A stretch of DNA of 9,385 bases from Alphaproteobacteria bacterium (GCA_028716765.1 JAQUPC010000084.1:1-9385), one strand, 5' to 3'; shown: positions 1 through 6,638, counted from the first letter of the stretch. The notes: generated by a model from the sequence alone, not told the origin. Numbers and translations are program-made.

Positions 1-1542
1 TATCTCGCACCCTACGTCTTTCGCGACCAGCTGAGCGACGCCGAGATGCGCAAGGCCATCCGCCAGTTCGTCTATAACCTCAACGTGCCCGCGCGGTGGG
101 GCCAGTCGCCGTTCACCAACGTGACGCTCGACATCACCGTGCCGGACGATCTGCGCGAGCAGATGCCGATGGCGCGCGGCGAGCACCTGTTCGCCAGGCT
201 GAAGGATGAAGAGCGCGAAAGGCTTCTGGCGATGGCGCAGGAACGCCGCCCGTCGCTCCGCGCGCTTGAGGACATGACCTACGCCAACTTTGTGCCGGAG
301 ATGGAGCGCATCGTCCTCGCCTATTACGAAGTGATGACCGAGGGCGACAGCACGGGCCAGCCGTTCACGTTCCCGATCCCCACCGTGAACATCACGGAAC
401 AGTTCAACTGGGACAACAAGATCGCCGACGCGGTCTTCGAGAACGCCGCCAAGGTGGGCAGCTCGTACTTCCAGAACTTCATCGGCAGCCAGTATCTCCG
501 CACGGAAGACGGCCAGAGGCAGCCGAACCCCGAGGCCTACAAGCCCGGCGCGGTGCGCAGCATGTGCTGCCGTTTGCAGCTTGATTTGCGCGAATTGCAA
601 AAGCGCGGCAACGGCCTGTTCGGATCGGCGGAAATGACCGGCTCCATCGGCGTCGTGACCATCAACATGGCGCGCCTCGGCCATCTCTACAAAGGCGACG
701 AGGAAGGGCTGGCCAGGGAACTTGAGCGGCTCATGGACCTCGCCCACAGCACGCTCGAGAAAAAGCGCGCGTTCGTCTCCGAAATGTTCGAACGCGGCCT
801 GTTCCCCTACACGCGGCGCTATCTGTCCTCGTTCCGCAACCATTTCAGCACCATCGGCGTCAACGGCATGAACGAAATGGTGCAGAACTTCACGGGCGGC
901 AAGCACGACATGACGGACGAAGAGGGCATCGGCATGGCTCTGCGCCTTCTCGATCATGTGCGCGGGCGGCTGCGCCACTATCAGGAGCAGACGGGCAATC
1001 TCTACAACCTTGAGGCTTCGCCTGCGGAAGGCGCGACCTATCGCTTCGCCAAGGAAGACAACAAGCGCTTTCCGGAGATGATCCAGTCGGGCACATGGCC
1101 GAACGTGTACTACACGAACAGCAGCCAGATTCCCGTCGGCCACACGCCGGACCCGTTCGAGGCGCTCGACCTGCAAAACAAGCTTCAGTGCAAATATACG
1201 GGCGGCACGGTTCTGCACCTTTACATGAACGAGCGGATGGAATCCGCGGCCTCGTGCCGCCGGTTCGTGCGCTCGGTGCTGGAAAACTACCAGCTGCCCT
1301 ACATCACGATCACGCCGGTGTTCTCGGTGTGCGACGAGCACGGCTATCTCAACGGCGAACAGCCCAAGTGCCCGCATTGCGGCGAGCAAACGCAGGTGTG
1401 GACGCGCGTGATGGGCTACTTCCGCCCGGTGGACAGCTTCAACATCGGCAAGAAGGGCGAACACCGCGACCGCGTCCACTTCACCGAAGAAGCCGCGAGC
1501 CAGTTCGTCTCCTGCGCGTGCGAGACCGCCGCGGCGGAGTAG
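1..1542 (+). CDS. nrdD: Anaerobic (class III) ribonucleoside-triphosphate reductase, 3' part
   Basis: The reading frame is open from base 1, so the gene is cut by the left edge; 513 codons remain of a protein usually near 700 residues, and the N-terminal ATP-cone region lies outside. NrdD reduces ribonucleoside triphosphates to dNTPs using a glycyl radical in the cytoplasm. Visible hallmarks are the NVPARWGQSPFTN segment near the start, a CCRL motif (Cys codons 565 and 568) followed by GNGLFGSAEMTGSIG, and the HTPDPFEALDLQNKL segment. Near the C terminus is a CxxH-x9-CxxC metal-site pattern (Cys 1330, His 1339, Cys 1369, Cys 1378). The radical site follows in RVMGY, with its glycine codon at 1414-1416, and then SFNIGKKGE. 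A short GC-rich inverted repeat lies just after the stop (1543-1558). Its activase gene nrdG lies 1.2 kb downstream. The family assignment is near certain; the electron donor (formate or thioredoxin-like) cannot be decided here. Confidence 0.97.
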   Translation, partial: YLAPYVFRDQLSDAEMRKAIRQFVYNLNVPARWGQSPFTNVTLDITVPDDLREQMPMARGEHLFARLKDEERERLLAMAQERRPSLRALEDMTYANFVPEMERIVLAYYEVMTEGDSTGQPFTFPIPTVNITEQFNWDNKIADAVFENAAKVGSSYFQNFIGSQYLRTEDGQRQPNPEAYKPGAVRSMCCRLQLDLRELQKRGNGLFGSAEMTGSIGVVTINMARLGHLYKGDEEGLARELERLMDLAHSTLEKKRAFVSEMFERGLFPYTRRYLSSFRNHFSTIGVNGMNEMVQNFTGGKHDMTDEEGIGMALRLLDHVRGRLRHYQEQTGNLYNLEASPAEGATYRFAKEDNKRFPEMIQSGTWPNVYYTNSSQIPVGHTPDPFEALDLQNKLQCKYTGGTVLHLYMNERMESAASCRRFVRSVLENYQLPYITITPVFSVCDEHGYLNGEQPKCPHCGEQTQVWTRVMGYFRPVDSFNIGKKGEHRDRVHFTEEAASQFVSCACETAAAE

Positions 1543-1558
1543 GGGCTATTTAAGCCCC
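1543..1558 (+). other. Short inverted repeat after nrdD stop
   Basis: GGGGCT and AGCCCC can pair around a short AT loop directly after the nrdD stop codon. No T-tract follows, so it is not a convincing intrinsic terminator. It may instead stabilise the 3' end or weaken read-through into the next gene. Confidence 0.35.
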
Positions 1559-1567
1559 CGGAGGAGT

Positions 1568-2011
1568 ATGAAGGGTAAGGTTTTCAGCAGCCCTATAGAG
1601 GAGCAGAAGGCCAAAATCCGCCAGACCGCTTGGCAGAGGCTTCCTCCTTGGCTCAGGCGGCTGTCGTTGCTTCTTAATCTGTCTTGCGTGTTAGTGCTGG
1701 CGTCACTCGTCTTTACCTTGGCTGTGAAAGTATATGGTCTGCGCCATCCCGGCATGACCACGGAAAATATCAGTAGCCTGACAGCCTTTTCATTTTTTTT
1801 CTTGGCGTTTATCGCAGCTATTAGTCCGAGCGTGGCAGCTGTGAACATTTTGCTTTGGTCTATAAAACCCATAGGGCGCATTCTCGATGAAAATGCCAAG
1901 GATGTGCCGGATCTTTCGTTTAGGGCGAGGCTGGCGCAATCTATAAAAGCCGGGCTTATCTTTACCCCAGCCAGTCTATTGTTGATTGGGGTGAAGATAC
2001 TCCAGATGTAA
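1568..2011 (+). CDS. Small three-helix membrane protein of unknown function
   Basis: A 147-residue protein that I do not recognise. It starts with a basic, probably cytoplasmic, segment (residues 1-31, KGK, KAKIRQ, RLPPWLRR). Three hydrophobic stretches suited to membrane helices follow at about 32-53, 69-97 and 128-144; the second is Phe-rich (FSFFFLAF). The loop between helices two and three is charged (DENAKDVPDLSFRARL). The start is only 25 bases after nrdD, with a GGAGGAG Shine-Dalgarno run at 1560-1566; its spacing to the ATG is shorter than usual, but there is no better start nearby. The position suggests co-transcription with nrdD. Its base composition is visibly less GC-rich than nrdD or glmS, which fits a lineage-specific or acquired gene. 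No catalytic motif is evident. Confidence 0.78.
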   Translation: MKGKVFSSPIEEQKAKIRQTAWQRLPPWLRRLSLLLNLSCVLVLASLVFTLAVKVYGLRHPGMTTENISSLTAFSFFFLAFIAAISPSVAAVNILLWSIKPIGRILDENAKDVPDLSFRARLAQSIKAGLIFTPASLLLIGVKILQM

Positions 2012-2080
2012 AAATTTATTGAGATGGATAAGGCAAAGGTTTGATGTATTTTTGACTCATATGCTCGCTATCGCTCGCCG

Positions 2081-2107
2081 CTGGATTCCCGCTTTCGCGG
2101 GAATGAC
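2081..2107. repeat. REP-like palindrome (ATTCCCGC/GCGGGAAT)
   Basis: ATTCCCGC (2085-2092) pairs perfectly with GCGGGAAT (2097-2104) around a TTTC loop, flanked by CTGG on the left and GAC on the right. This matches the form of a common proteobacterial intergenic palindrome whose arms read GGATTCCCGC and GCGGGAATGAC. Diverged pieces of similar sequence occur at 2672-2696 and possibly at 3440-3449. Confidence 0.75.
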
Positions 2108-2251
2108 ACCAAGCAATTATTAAATTAGTACCATAAATATCAATAGTTTAAACAATTATGCCAGTAATAATAAAATAAATAAGAAATATTAAAAAAATTA
2201 TTTTATTAATGTCATTGTATTTAACCTTCATCATGCCCATATGCATAAATA
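2108..2251. other. AT-rich gene-free segment
   Basis: This stretch is strikingly A+T rich compared with everything around it, with runs such as AAAAAAATTATTTTATTAAT. No convincing coding frame is present. It lies just upstream of the small ORF at 2289, so it plausibly holds that ORF's promoter, although I cannot place clear -35 and -10 boxes. Confidence 0.5.
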
Positions 2252-2269
2252 GCGGCAAATCCTTGCCGC
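2252..2269 (+). promoter_or_regulatory. Leader hairpin upstream of the 46-codon ORF
   Basis: GCGGCAA and TTGCCGC form a perfect 7-bp stem with an ATCC loop. It ends 6 bases before the AAAAGG ribosome-binding sequence (2276-2281) of the small ORF at 2289. It has no T-tract, so a 5'-UTR stabiliser or translation-control element is more likely than a terminator. The role is inferred from position only. Confidence 0.45.
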
Positions 2270-2288
2270 GTGACGAAAAGGTGTTTTT

Positions 2289-2429
2289 ATGAATAAGTGT
2301 CAAACAGGATGTAGCGCGACCCCCGAACAAGACAAGGCCAAGACGCCCGATACGGCAGCTTCACCGCAAACAGAAGCGCAGAAAAAAGCCGATGCCGATA
2401 AGGCCGCGACCCCGAGCGCAAAGGCGTAG
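2289..2429 (+). CDS. 46-residue Ala/Lys/Pro/Thr-rich peptide with a CxxxC pair
   Basis: This short ORF begins MNKCQTGCSATPEQ and is otherwise low-complexity and hydrophilic, rich in Ala, Lys, Pro, Thr and Gln, with no membrane segment or signal peptide. Cys4 and Cys8 are its only cysteines, which suggests metal binding or a disulfide. Support for it being a real gene: an AAAAGGTG ribosome-binding sequence 7 bases before the ATG, a hairpin in the leader (2252-2269), and a strong intrinsic terminator 19 bases after the stop. The terminator implies a dedicated short transcript. I recognise no family. The alternative is a non-coding RNA that happens to contain an ORF. It lies between nrdD and nrdG, but nothing in the sequence links it to ribonucleotide reduction. 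Confidence 0.6.
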   Translation: MNKCQTGCSATPEQDKAKTPDTAASPQTEAQKKADADKAATPSAKA

Positions 2430-2448
2430 TTATCAGGCCGTCAGTATG

Positions 2449-2483
2449 GGAGGGAGCCTTGCGGCTTCCTCCTTTGCTTTTTT
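2449..2483 (+). terminator. Intrinsic terminator of the small ORF
   Basis: GGAGGGAGCC (2449-2458) pairs with GGCTTCCTCC (2463-2472) around a TTGC loop, giving a 10-bp GC-rich stem with one G-U pair. It is followed by TTTGC and six T residues. This is a textbook Rho-independent terminator in the plus direction. Confidence 0.88.
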
Positions 2484-2529
2484 ACTCATCGGCACAATGA
2501 ACTAATTCTCACGCACAGAACCGCAGAGT

Positions 2530-2669
2530 CCCCCTCCCTGTCACTCACTTGTGAGTGACAGGAGGGGTTAGGGGCGTGGTATATAAAAAGTTGACCCCTC
2601 ACCTGCAAAAACTAAGGCGTTACGGTGTAACGCCAAGTTTTTGCTTCCTCTCCCTCAAGGGGATAGGGG
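2530..2669. repeat. Composite hairpin repeat, copy 1
   Basis: The unit has two parts. The first is a long hairpin: CCCCTCC-C-TGTCACTCAC (2531-2548) against GTGAGTGACA-GGAGGGG (2551-2567), 17 pairs with one bulged C. The second follows a linker, TATATAAAAAGTTG, and the arm ACCCCTCACC. Its hairpin has outer stem GCAAAAACT/AGTTTTTGC (2605-2613, 2636-2644) and inner stem GGCGTTAC/GTAACGCC (2616-2623, 2627-2634). It closes with TTCCTCTCC and a G-rich arm. The same linker and architecture recur at 7911-8097. The A-tract on one side and T-tract on the other would let the second hairpin act as a terminator in either direction. It lies just upstream of nrdG. Confidence 0.85.
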
Positions 2670-2671
2670 CT

Positions 2672-2696
2672 TGTCACCAGCCTTCGCCGGGATGAC
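2672..2696. repeat. Degenerate REP-like fragment
   Basis: GTCACCAGCCTTCGCCGGGATGAC begins with GTCA, ends with TGAC and carries a CTTCGCCGGGATGAC arm. It resembles a decayed relative of the palindrome at 2081-2107. The two arms pair only partly. It abuts copy 1 of the composite repeat and ends about 21 bases before the nrdG start. Confidence 0.45.
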
Positions 2697-2717
2697 GTTA
2701 TGTGATAAACCAAATCC

Positions 2718-3437
2718 ATGGGCCTTCTGTACGACATCACCCCTTTTACGCTGCTGGATTATCCGGGCGAGACGGCGTGCGTCGCGTGGTTCGCGGGCTG
2801 CAACCTGCGCTGCGTTTATTGCCACAACCCGGACATCGTGGAGGGGCGCGGCGAAAGGGACGTCGAGGAGCTGCTCGCGTTTCTCAAAAAGCGCGCGGGG
2901 CTTTTGTCCGGCGTCGTGTTTTCCGGCGGCGAGGCGACGTATTATCCTGGCCTTGCCGATCTCATGCGACAGGCGAAGGAGCTTGGCTATAAGGTCAAGC
3001 TTGATACCAACGGCGCGCGGCCGGACGTTTTGGCCGATCTGCTGCGCGAGGGCCTTCTGGATTACGTGGCGCTCGATTACAAGTGCCCGCCGGAACGCGC
3101 GGTCGAAATCACGGGCACGGATCGCTACACCGGCGCGTTCGGCGATAGCCTTGCGCTGTTGATCGCGTGGTCGAAGAAGGGGCTGGCGTTCGAGGTGCGG
3201 ACGACGCTTCATGCCGACCTGCTTTCGGACGAAGAATTGGGCCGGATGATCGAAGACCTCGACAAGTCCGGCTATCGCGGGACGTATTACATTCAGAACG
3301 TCGTGTCGTTCGGCGACAAGACCCTCGGCGGCGTGGACAAGCCGGCGCGGGCTCCGGATTTTGCGAGCCTGCCGAAGCCCGCGAATTTCACCGTGGCGTT
3401 CCGGAATTTTGCGGAAGAGGCGAAGAAAGAAAGTTGA
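2718..3437 (+). CDS. nrdG: Anaerobic ribonucleoside-triphosphate reductase activating protein (radical SAM)
   Basis: A 239-residue radical-SAM activase. It reduces S-adenosylmethionine with a 4Fe-4S cluster to place the glycyl radical on NrdD. The cluster motif is GCNLRCVYC (Cys28, Cys32, Cys35; CxxxCxxC). The SAM-binding GGE motif is in VVFSGGEATYY (about 66-76). The N-terminal DITPFTLLDYPGE and the following AWFAGCN are typical of the NrdG/pyruvate-formate-lyase-activase group. The length fits the simple NrdG form without an added ferredoxin domain. The ATG at 2718 is the first usable start in frame (an upstream ATG at 2700 is followed at once by a stop), but no clear Shine-Dalgarno sequence precedes it. 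Its substrate gene nrdD lies upstream, separated by small genes and repeats, so nrdG probably has its own promoter or weak read-through. Confidence 0.94.
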   Translation: MGLLYDITPFTLLDYPGETACVAWFAGCNLRCVYCHNPDIVEGRGERDVEELLAFLKKRAGLLSGVVFSGGEATYYPGLADLMRQAKELGYKVKLDTNGARPDVLADLLREGLLDYVALDYKCPPERAVEITGTDRYTGAFGDSLALLIAWSKKGLAFEVRTTLHADLLSDEELGRMIEDLDKSGYRGTYYIQNVVSFGDKTLGGVDKPARAPDFASLPKPANFTVAFRNFAEEAKKES

Positions 3438-3446
3438 GGATGGATT

Positions 3447-3553
3447 CCCCCTCACCTGAAAAAACTAAGGCGTTACGTCCACCTTCGCCAAGGCTTCGGC
3501 GGACAAGATGTAACGCCAAGTTTTTTCTTCCTCTCCCCCTTTCGGGGGCGAGG
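3447..3553. repeat. Composite hairpin repeat, copy 2, with a second palindrome in its loop
   Basis: This copy shares CCCCTCACCTG and ACTAAGGCGTTAC with copy 1. Outer stem GAAAAAACT/AGTTTTTTC (3458-3466, 3519-3527) and inner stem GGCGTTAC/GTAACGCC (3469-3476, 3510-3517) are intact. Where copy 1 has a 3-base loop, this copy has 33 bases (3477-3509) containing an imperfect palindrome from GTCCACCTTCGCC to GGCTTCGGCGGAC. A final hairpin follows, CCCCC-TTTC-GGGGG with flanking CCTC/GAGG (3530-3553). It lies right after nrdG, between convergent genes, and with its T-tract can serve as the nrdG terminator. Confidence 0.85.
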
Positions 3554-3587
3554 GATTCATTGTTCAGGAATTTCTGGCGCTTTTCAA

Positions 3588-3606
3588 GCCTGCCGGATTT
3601 GCAGGC
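3588..3606 (-). other. Hairpin at the 3' end of the minus-strand kinase-like gene
   Basis: GCCTGC (3588-3593) pairs with GCAGGC (3601-3606) around a 7-base loop, touching the stop codon of the minus-strand gene. Downstream on that strand there is only TTGAAAAG, so the T-tract is poor and terminator function is doubtful. Confidence 0.35.
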
Positions 3607-4515
3607 CTAAGTTCGCGTTAGCGCTGCGGGGGGCTTGTTTGCGTGCAACGGTTTTGGCGATAGGTCCAAGTGGGAAAACAGTTCGTTACAGGCCGGTTCC
3701 ATTCTCGCAATTCGCTCGGCAAGATCGTTAACAACAGCCGGAACTTCCGAAGGACTATGGAGACTGCCGGGCGCCGGGGTCATGGAAAGCAGGCGGCAAA
3801 CGTCAACGACCGCCTCTTGCAAGTCGCTGGTTGTAAGTCTTGCGATGTTTTCCATTGTTCGACACACGGCATCGGCGTGCAGAGTGAAATATGGATACCA
3901 GCCAACAAATCTTTGATAAAATAAAACAGGGTCTAAATTCATATCGTCAATCAGCAAGCGTTCGTGATCGATGGAATAAAGAAAACTTTCTGTCTTTGAC
4001 GGGGCGTGATGCGCGATAATAAAATGGCTCACATGAATATCGTCATTGCCCAAGAGACAGTGAAAAGGAAGATGAAGGGACAATCCAACGTCTATGACTT
4101 CCTTCGTCGGCGCGTCAAGGAGACACCCGCGGGCTGTTTCTAGCAGGATTTTTTCCAGTGTGGAATGATCCGTTCCCAGAATGGGGGAAAAGCAATAGGC
4201 GTAGGGTTCCGCGATTGGGTCGTTCGTGAAGGGGGAGAGCAAGCCCGTTTTTATCGATGGCATGATCAGATCTACTTTTTCTCCCAACCTTGCCGCGAGT
4301 AACTCACAGACGGCAAGTCCCCGGTCCACAATTTTCAGATAGCCCTTAGCGTCGGGCGAGGATTTTTCACGGACCCATAAACCATTGTCTTTGTCGTGTT
4401 CTAATCCCGCCGCCTGCGCTTCGCTTGCTGACAAGGCTATCCAGGAATTCTCCGCCAGAATTCTCGATGCAACCACCTTTAATACTTTGGAGCGTGGGCT
4501 AACATACGCGGCCAT
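3607..4515 (-). CDS. Divergent HipA/PI3K-fold kinase-like protein (tentative)
   Basis: A 302-residue soluble protein. The pattern of residues fits the HipA-like branch of the protein-kinase/PI3K fold. GYLKIVD (Lys61) resembles the ATP-binding lysine strand. CELLAARLGEKV (Glu71) resembles the helix that follows it in HipA-like proteins. LLGNDDIHVSHFII (156-167) matches the catalytic GNxDxHxxN pattern, and SIDHERLL (181-188) matches the metal-binding iDH motif. The later MENIARLTTSDLQEAV (221-236) resembles the C-terminal helix after the lobe. One oddity is that the usual Asn of the catalytic loop is His164, so activity may be altered or lost. No partner antitoxin gene is adjacent. The start has a modest AAAGAG ribosome-binding sequence. 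Base use is lower in GC than nrdG or glmS. The gene is well supported; the kinase call is inferred from motif spacing only. Confidence 0.6.
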   Translation of the reverse strand: MAAYVSPRSKVLKVVASRILAENSWIALSASEAQAAGLEHDKDNGLWVREKSSPDAKGYLKIVDRGLAVCELLAARLGEKVDLIMPSIKTGLLSPFTNDPIAEPYAYCFSPILGTDHSTLEKILLETARGCLLDAPTKEVIDVGLSLHLPFHCLLGNDDIHVSHFIIAHHAPSKTESFLYSIDHERLLIDDMNLDPVLFYQRFVGWYPYFTLHADAVCRTMENIARLTTSDLQEAVVDVCRLLSMTPAPGSLHSPSEVPAVVNDLAERIARMEPACNELFSHLDLSPKPLHANKPPAALTRT

Positions 4516-4817
4516 GATAATCTCTTTAATGAAAACTCAAATTTCAGGCACAGACTATTTTCCGGATGTTGATAAGGCAATACTTTCAATAAGGCTGTCT
4601 CTGATCTGTATGCCTCCCAATGTTAATGGTAAACGAGACGGCTTGCAAACGTATGTTTTGGGCCAAAAATCAGGCGTAACATTCAGTCGTGACAATTGAA
4701 GGTGTGCGCTCTTGCCCGAAGATGAAAGTTACGGCACCAAAAGTATGGTAGTTAGAAAAAGTCCCTCTCCTCCTCGCGGAGGAGAGAGGTTTTTTTGTAT
4801 TGAACGGAGAGAAAATC
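4516..4817. other. Intergenic region between divergent genes
   Basis: About 300 bases separate the minus-strand kinase-like gene and glmS, so both promoters should lie here. I could not identify convincing -35/-10 pairs, nor any riboswitch or glmS-ribozyme-like structure. A 56-codon plus-strand frame at 4529-4699 has no ribosome-binding site and no recognisable sequence. The only clear structure is the hairpin at 4755-4796. Confidence 0.5.
4755..4796. terminator. A-tract/hairpin/T-tract element upstream of glmS
   Basis: CTCTCCTCC (4765-4773) pairs with GGAGGAGAG (4778-4786) around a TCGC loop. It is preceded by AAAAA and followed by AGG and seven T residues, so it reads as an intrinsic terminator on both strands. 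It lies only about 20 bases before the glmS start. It could end transcripts from upstream, act as a leader attenuator for glmS, or be a small relative of the hairpin repeats at 2530 and 7911, which have the same A-tract/T-tract plan. Confidence 0.7.
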
Positions 4818-6638
4818 ATGTGCGGGATTGTAGGCATCTTGGGCGAGCGCCCGGCGGCGGACTTGCTGGTCGACGGCTTGCGGCGGCTTGAGTACCGCGG
4901 CTACGACAGCGCGGGCATCGCCACGCTGGTGAACGGCAAGATCGACACGCGCCGCGCCGTGGGCAAGCTGCAAAGCCTTGCCGACAAGCTGAAAGGCGAG
5001 CCGTTGGCCGGGACCGTCGGCATCGGCCACACGCGCTGGGCCACGCACGGGCGGCCGAGCGAGGACAACGCGCATCCGCACTCAAGCGGCAAGGTGGCGG
5101 TGGTGCACAACGGCATCATCGAAAATTACCGCGACCTGCGCCAGGAACTTGAAAAGAAGGGCCACGTTTTCAAGTCCGAAACGGATACGGAATCCATCGC
5201 GCATCTGATCACCGACTATCTGCAGCAAGGCTTGTCGCCGCAGGCGGCCACCGCCGCCGCGCTGAAACGGCTCGAGGGCGCGTTCGCGCTCGGCATTCTT
5301 TTCGAGGGACATGACAATCTGCTTATCGGCGCGCGGCGCGGCAGCCCGCTGGCAATCGGCTACGGCGACGGCGAGATGTACCTTGGATCCGACGCGCTGG
5401 CGCTGGCGCCGCTCACGAACCGCATCAGCTATCTGGAGGAGGGCGATTGGGCCGAACTTTCTTCCGGAAAGGCCGTTATTCACGACGAGAACGATAAGGT
5501 CGTGACGCGCAAAATCCACGTCACCGCGCTTTCGGGCGCGATGATCGGCAAAGGGCAATACCGCCATTTCATGCTCAAGGAGATTTTCGAGCAGCCTGCC
5601 GTGATCGGCGACACGCTTTCGTCGCTTGTGACCGCCGACAACGATCTCGCGATCGGCAAGTTGCCGTTCGACTGGAAAAAGGTTTCGCGCCTGACGATCA
5701 TTGCATGTGGCACGGCATCTTATGCCGGGATGGTCGGCAAATACTGGTTCGAGCAACTGGCGCGGCTGCCGGTCGAGCTCGACATCGCGTCCGAGTTCCG
5801 TTACCGCGAGGCGCCGATGCCCGAAGGCGGCGTGACGATGGCTGTTTCGCAATCCGGCGAGACGGCCGACACCATCGCTGCCATCAAGTACGCGAAGGAG
5901 CAGGGCCAGAAGATTCTGGCCGTCGTCAACGTGCCGCAAAGCACGATCGCGCGTTTGGCGGATTGCGTCGTGCCGACTCTGGCCGGGCCGGAGATCGGCG
6001 TGGCCTCGACCAAAGCCTATACGACGCAGCTGGCCGTGTTGCTTTGCCTTGCCGTGGCGGCGGCCGTGGCGCGCGGCGCGATGGATAAAAAGCGGGCGAA
6101 GGCGATTTTGCAGGCCTTGCGCGAGACCCCGGCGCAGATCAACGCCATTTTGCGCGAGGAGAACAAGCTTCAGGAACTGGCCCAACATCTTGCGGAGTCG
6201 GCGAACGCGCTCTATCTCGGGCGCGGACTGCTTTACCCGCTGGCGATGGAAGGGGCGTTGAAGCTCAAGGAGATTTCCTACATTCACGCCGAAGGCTATC
6301 CCGCGGGAGAAATGAAGCACGGACCCATCGCGCTTATCGACGAAACGATGCCGGTCGTCGTGCTCGCGCCGCATGACGGGTTGTTCGAGAAAACCTCAAG
6401 CAACATTCAGGAGGTCGTGGCGCGCGGCGGCAAGGTGATTTTGTTCACGGACGCCAAGGGCATGGCCAAAATGGGCACCAAACCGTTCTGGGGCATGACG
6501 CTGCCAGAAAGCGATCCTGTGGTGATGCCGCTGCTTTACGCAGTGCCGGTGCAATTGCTGGCGTACTACACCGCGCTCGCCAAGGGCACCGACGTCGACC
6601 AACCGCGCAACCTCGCGAAAAGCGTGACGGTGGAGTAG
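4818..6638 (+). CDS. glmS: Glutamine-fructose-6-phosphate aminotransferase (isomerizing)
   Basis: GlmS converts fructose-6-phosphate and glutamine to glucosamine-6-phosphate and glutamate, the first step towards UDP-GlcNAc for peptidoglycan and lipopolysaccharide. The start is set at 4818 because the mature protein must begin with the nucleophile Cys after Met (MCGIVG); GGAGAG at 4806-4811 is the ribosome-binding site. The 606-residue length is normal. The N-terminal glutaminase domain (about 1-230) has RRLEYRGYDSAGIA, GHTRWATHG and VHNGIIENY. Two SIS sugar-isomerase domains follow, with ACGTASYAG, SQSGETADT, GVASTKAYTTQ, LKLKEISYIHAEGYPAGEMKHGP (split here as KEISYIHAE and EMKHGP) and the C-terminal tail DQPRNLAKSVTVE carrying the conserved Lys601. 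All expected residues seem present. It is a single gene; glmU is not adjacent. Confidence 0.97.
   Translation: MCGIVGILGERPAADLLVDGLRRLEYRGYDSAGIATLVNGKIDTRRAVGKLQSLADKLKGEPLAGTVGIGHTRWATHGRPSEDNAHPHSSGKVAVVHNGIIENYRDLRQELEKKGHVFKSETDTESIAHLITDYLQQGLSPQAATAAALKRLEGAFALGILFEGHDNLLIGARRGSPLAIGYGDGEMYLGSDALALAPLTNRISYLEEGDWAELSSGKAVIHDENDKVVTRKIHVTALSGAMIGKGQYRHFMLKEIFEQPAVIGDTLSSLVTADNDLAIGKLPFDWKKVSRLTIIACGTASYAGMVGKYWFEQLARLPVELDIASEFRYREAPMPEGGVTMAVSQSGETADTIAAIKYAKEQGQKILAVVNVPQSTIARLADCVVPTLAGPEIGVASTKAYTTQLAVLLCLAVAAAVARGAMDKKRAKAILQALRETPAQINAILREENKLQELAQHLAESANALYLGRGLLYPLAMEGALKLKEISYIHAEGYPAGEMKHGPIALIDETMPVVVLAPHDGLFEKTSSNIQEVVARGGKVILFTDAKGMAKMGTKPFWGMTLPESDPVVMPLLYAVPVQLLAYYTALAKGTDVDQPRNLAKSVTVE

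Noticed and set aside
2148..2330. 60-codon minus-strand frame in the AT-rich gap
   Set aside because: It opposes the small Cys-peptide ORF and its leader hairpin, and its hydrophobic C-terminal stretch comes from low-complexity AT-rich DNA with no start signals.
2655..3455. 266-codon minus-strand open frame
   Set aside because: It is antisense to nrdG and has the Arg-rich composition of a shadow frame; nrdG has clear radical-SAM motifs.
4529..4699. 56-codon plus-strand frame between the kinase-like gene and glmS
   Set aside because: No ribosome-binding site, no recognisable sequence, and its extended form overlaps the start of the minus-strand gene.
4800..4817. Upstream start for GlmS giving six extra residues
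   Set aside because: The catalytic Cys must follow the initiator Met, so MCGIVG at 4818 is the true start.
4516..4817. glmS ribozyme or riboswitch upstream of glmS
   Set aside because: No conserved ribozyme core could be recognised, and the element is typical of Gram-positive bacteria rather than of proteobacteria.
5082..6374. Long 430-codon minus-strand open frame
   Set aside because: It lies wholly antisense to glmS, whose sequence is conserved throughout. The translation is Arg/His-rich low-quality sequence typical of an antisense shadow in high-GC DNA.
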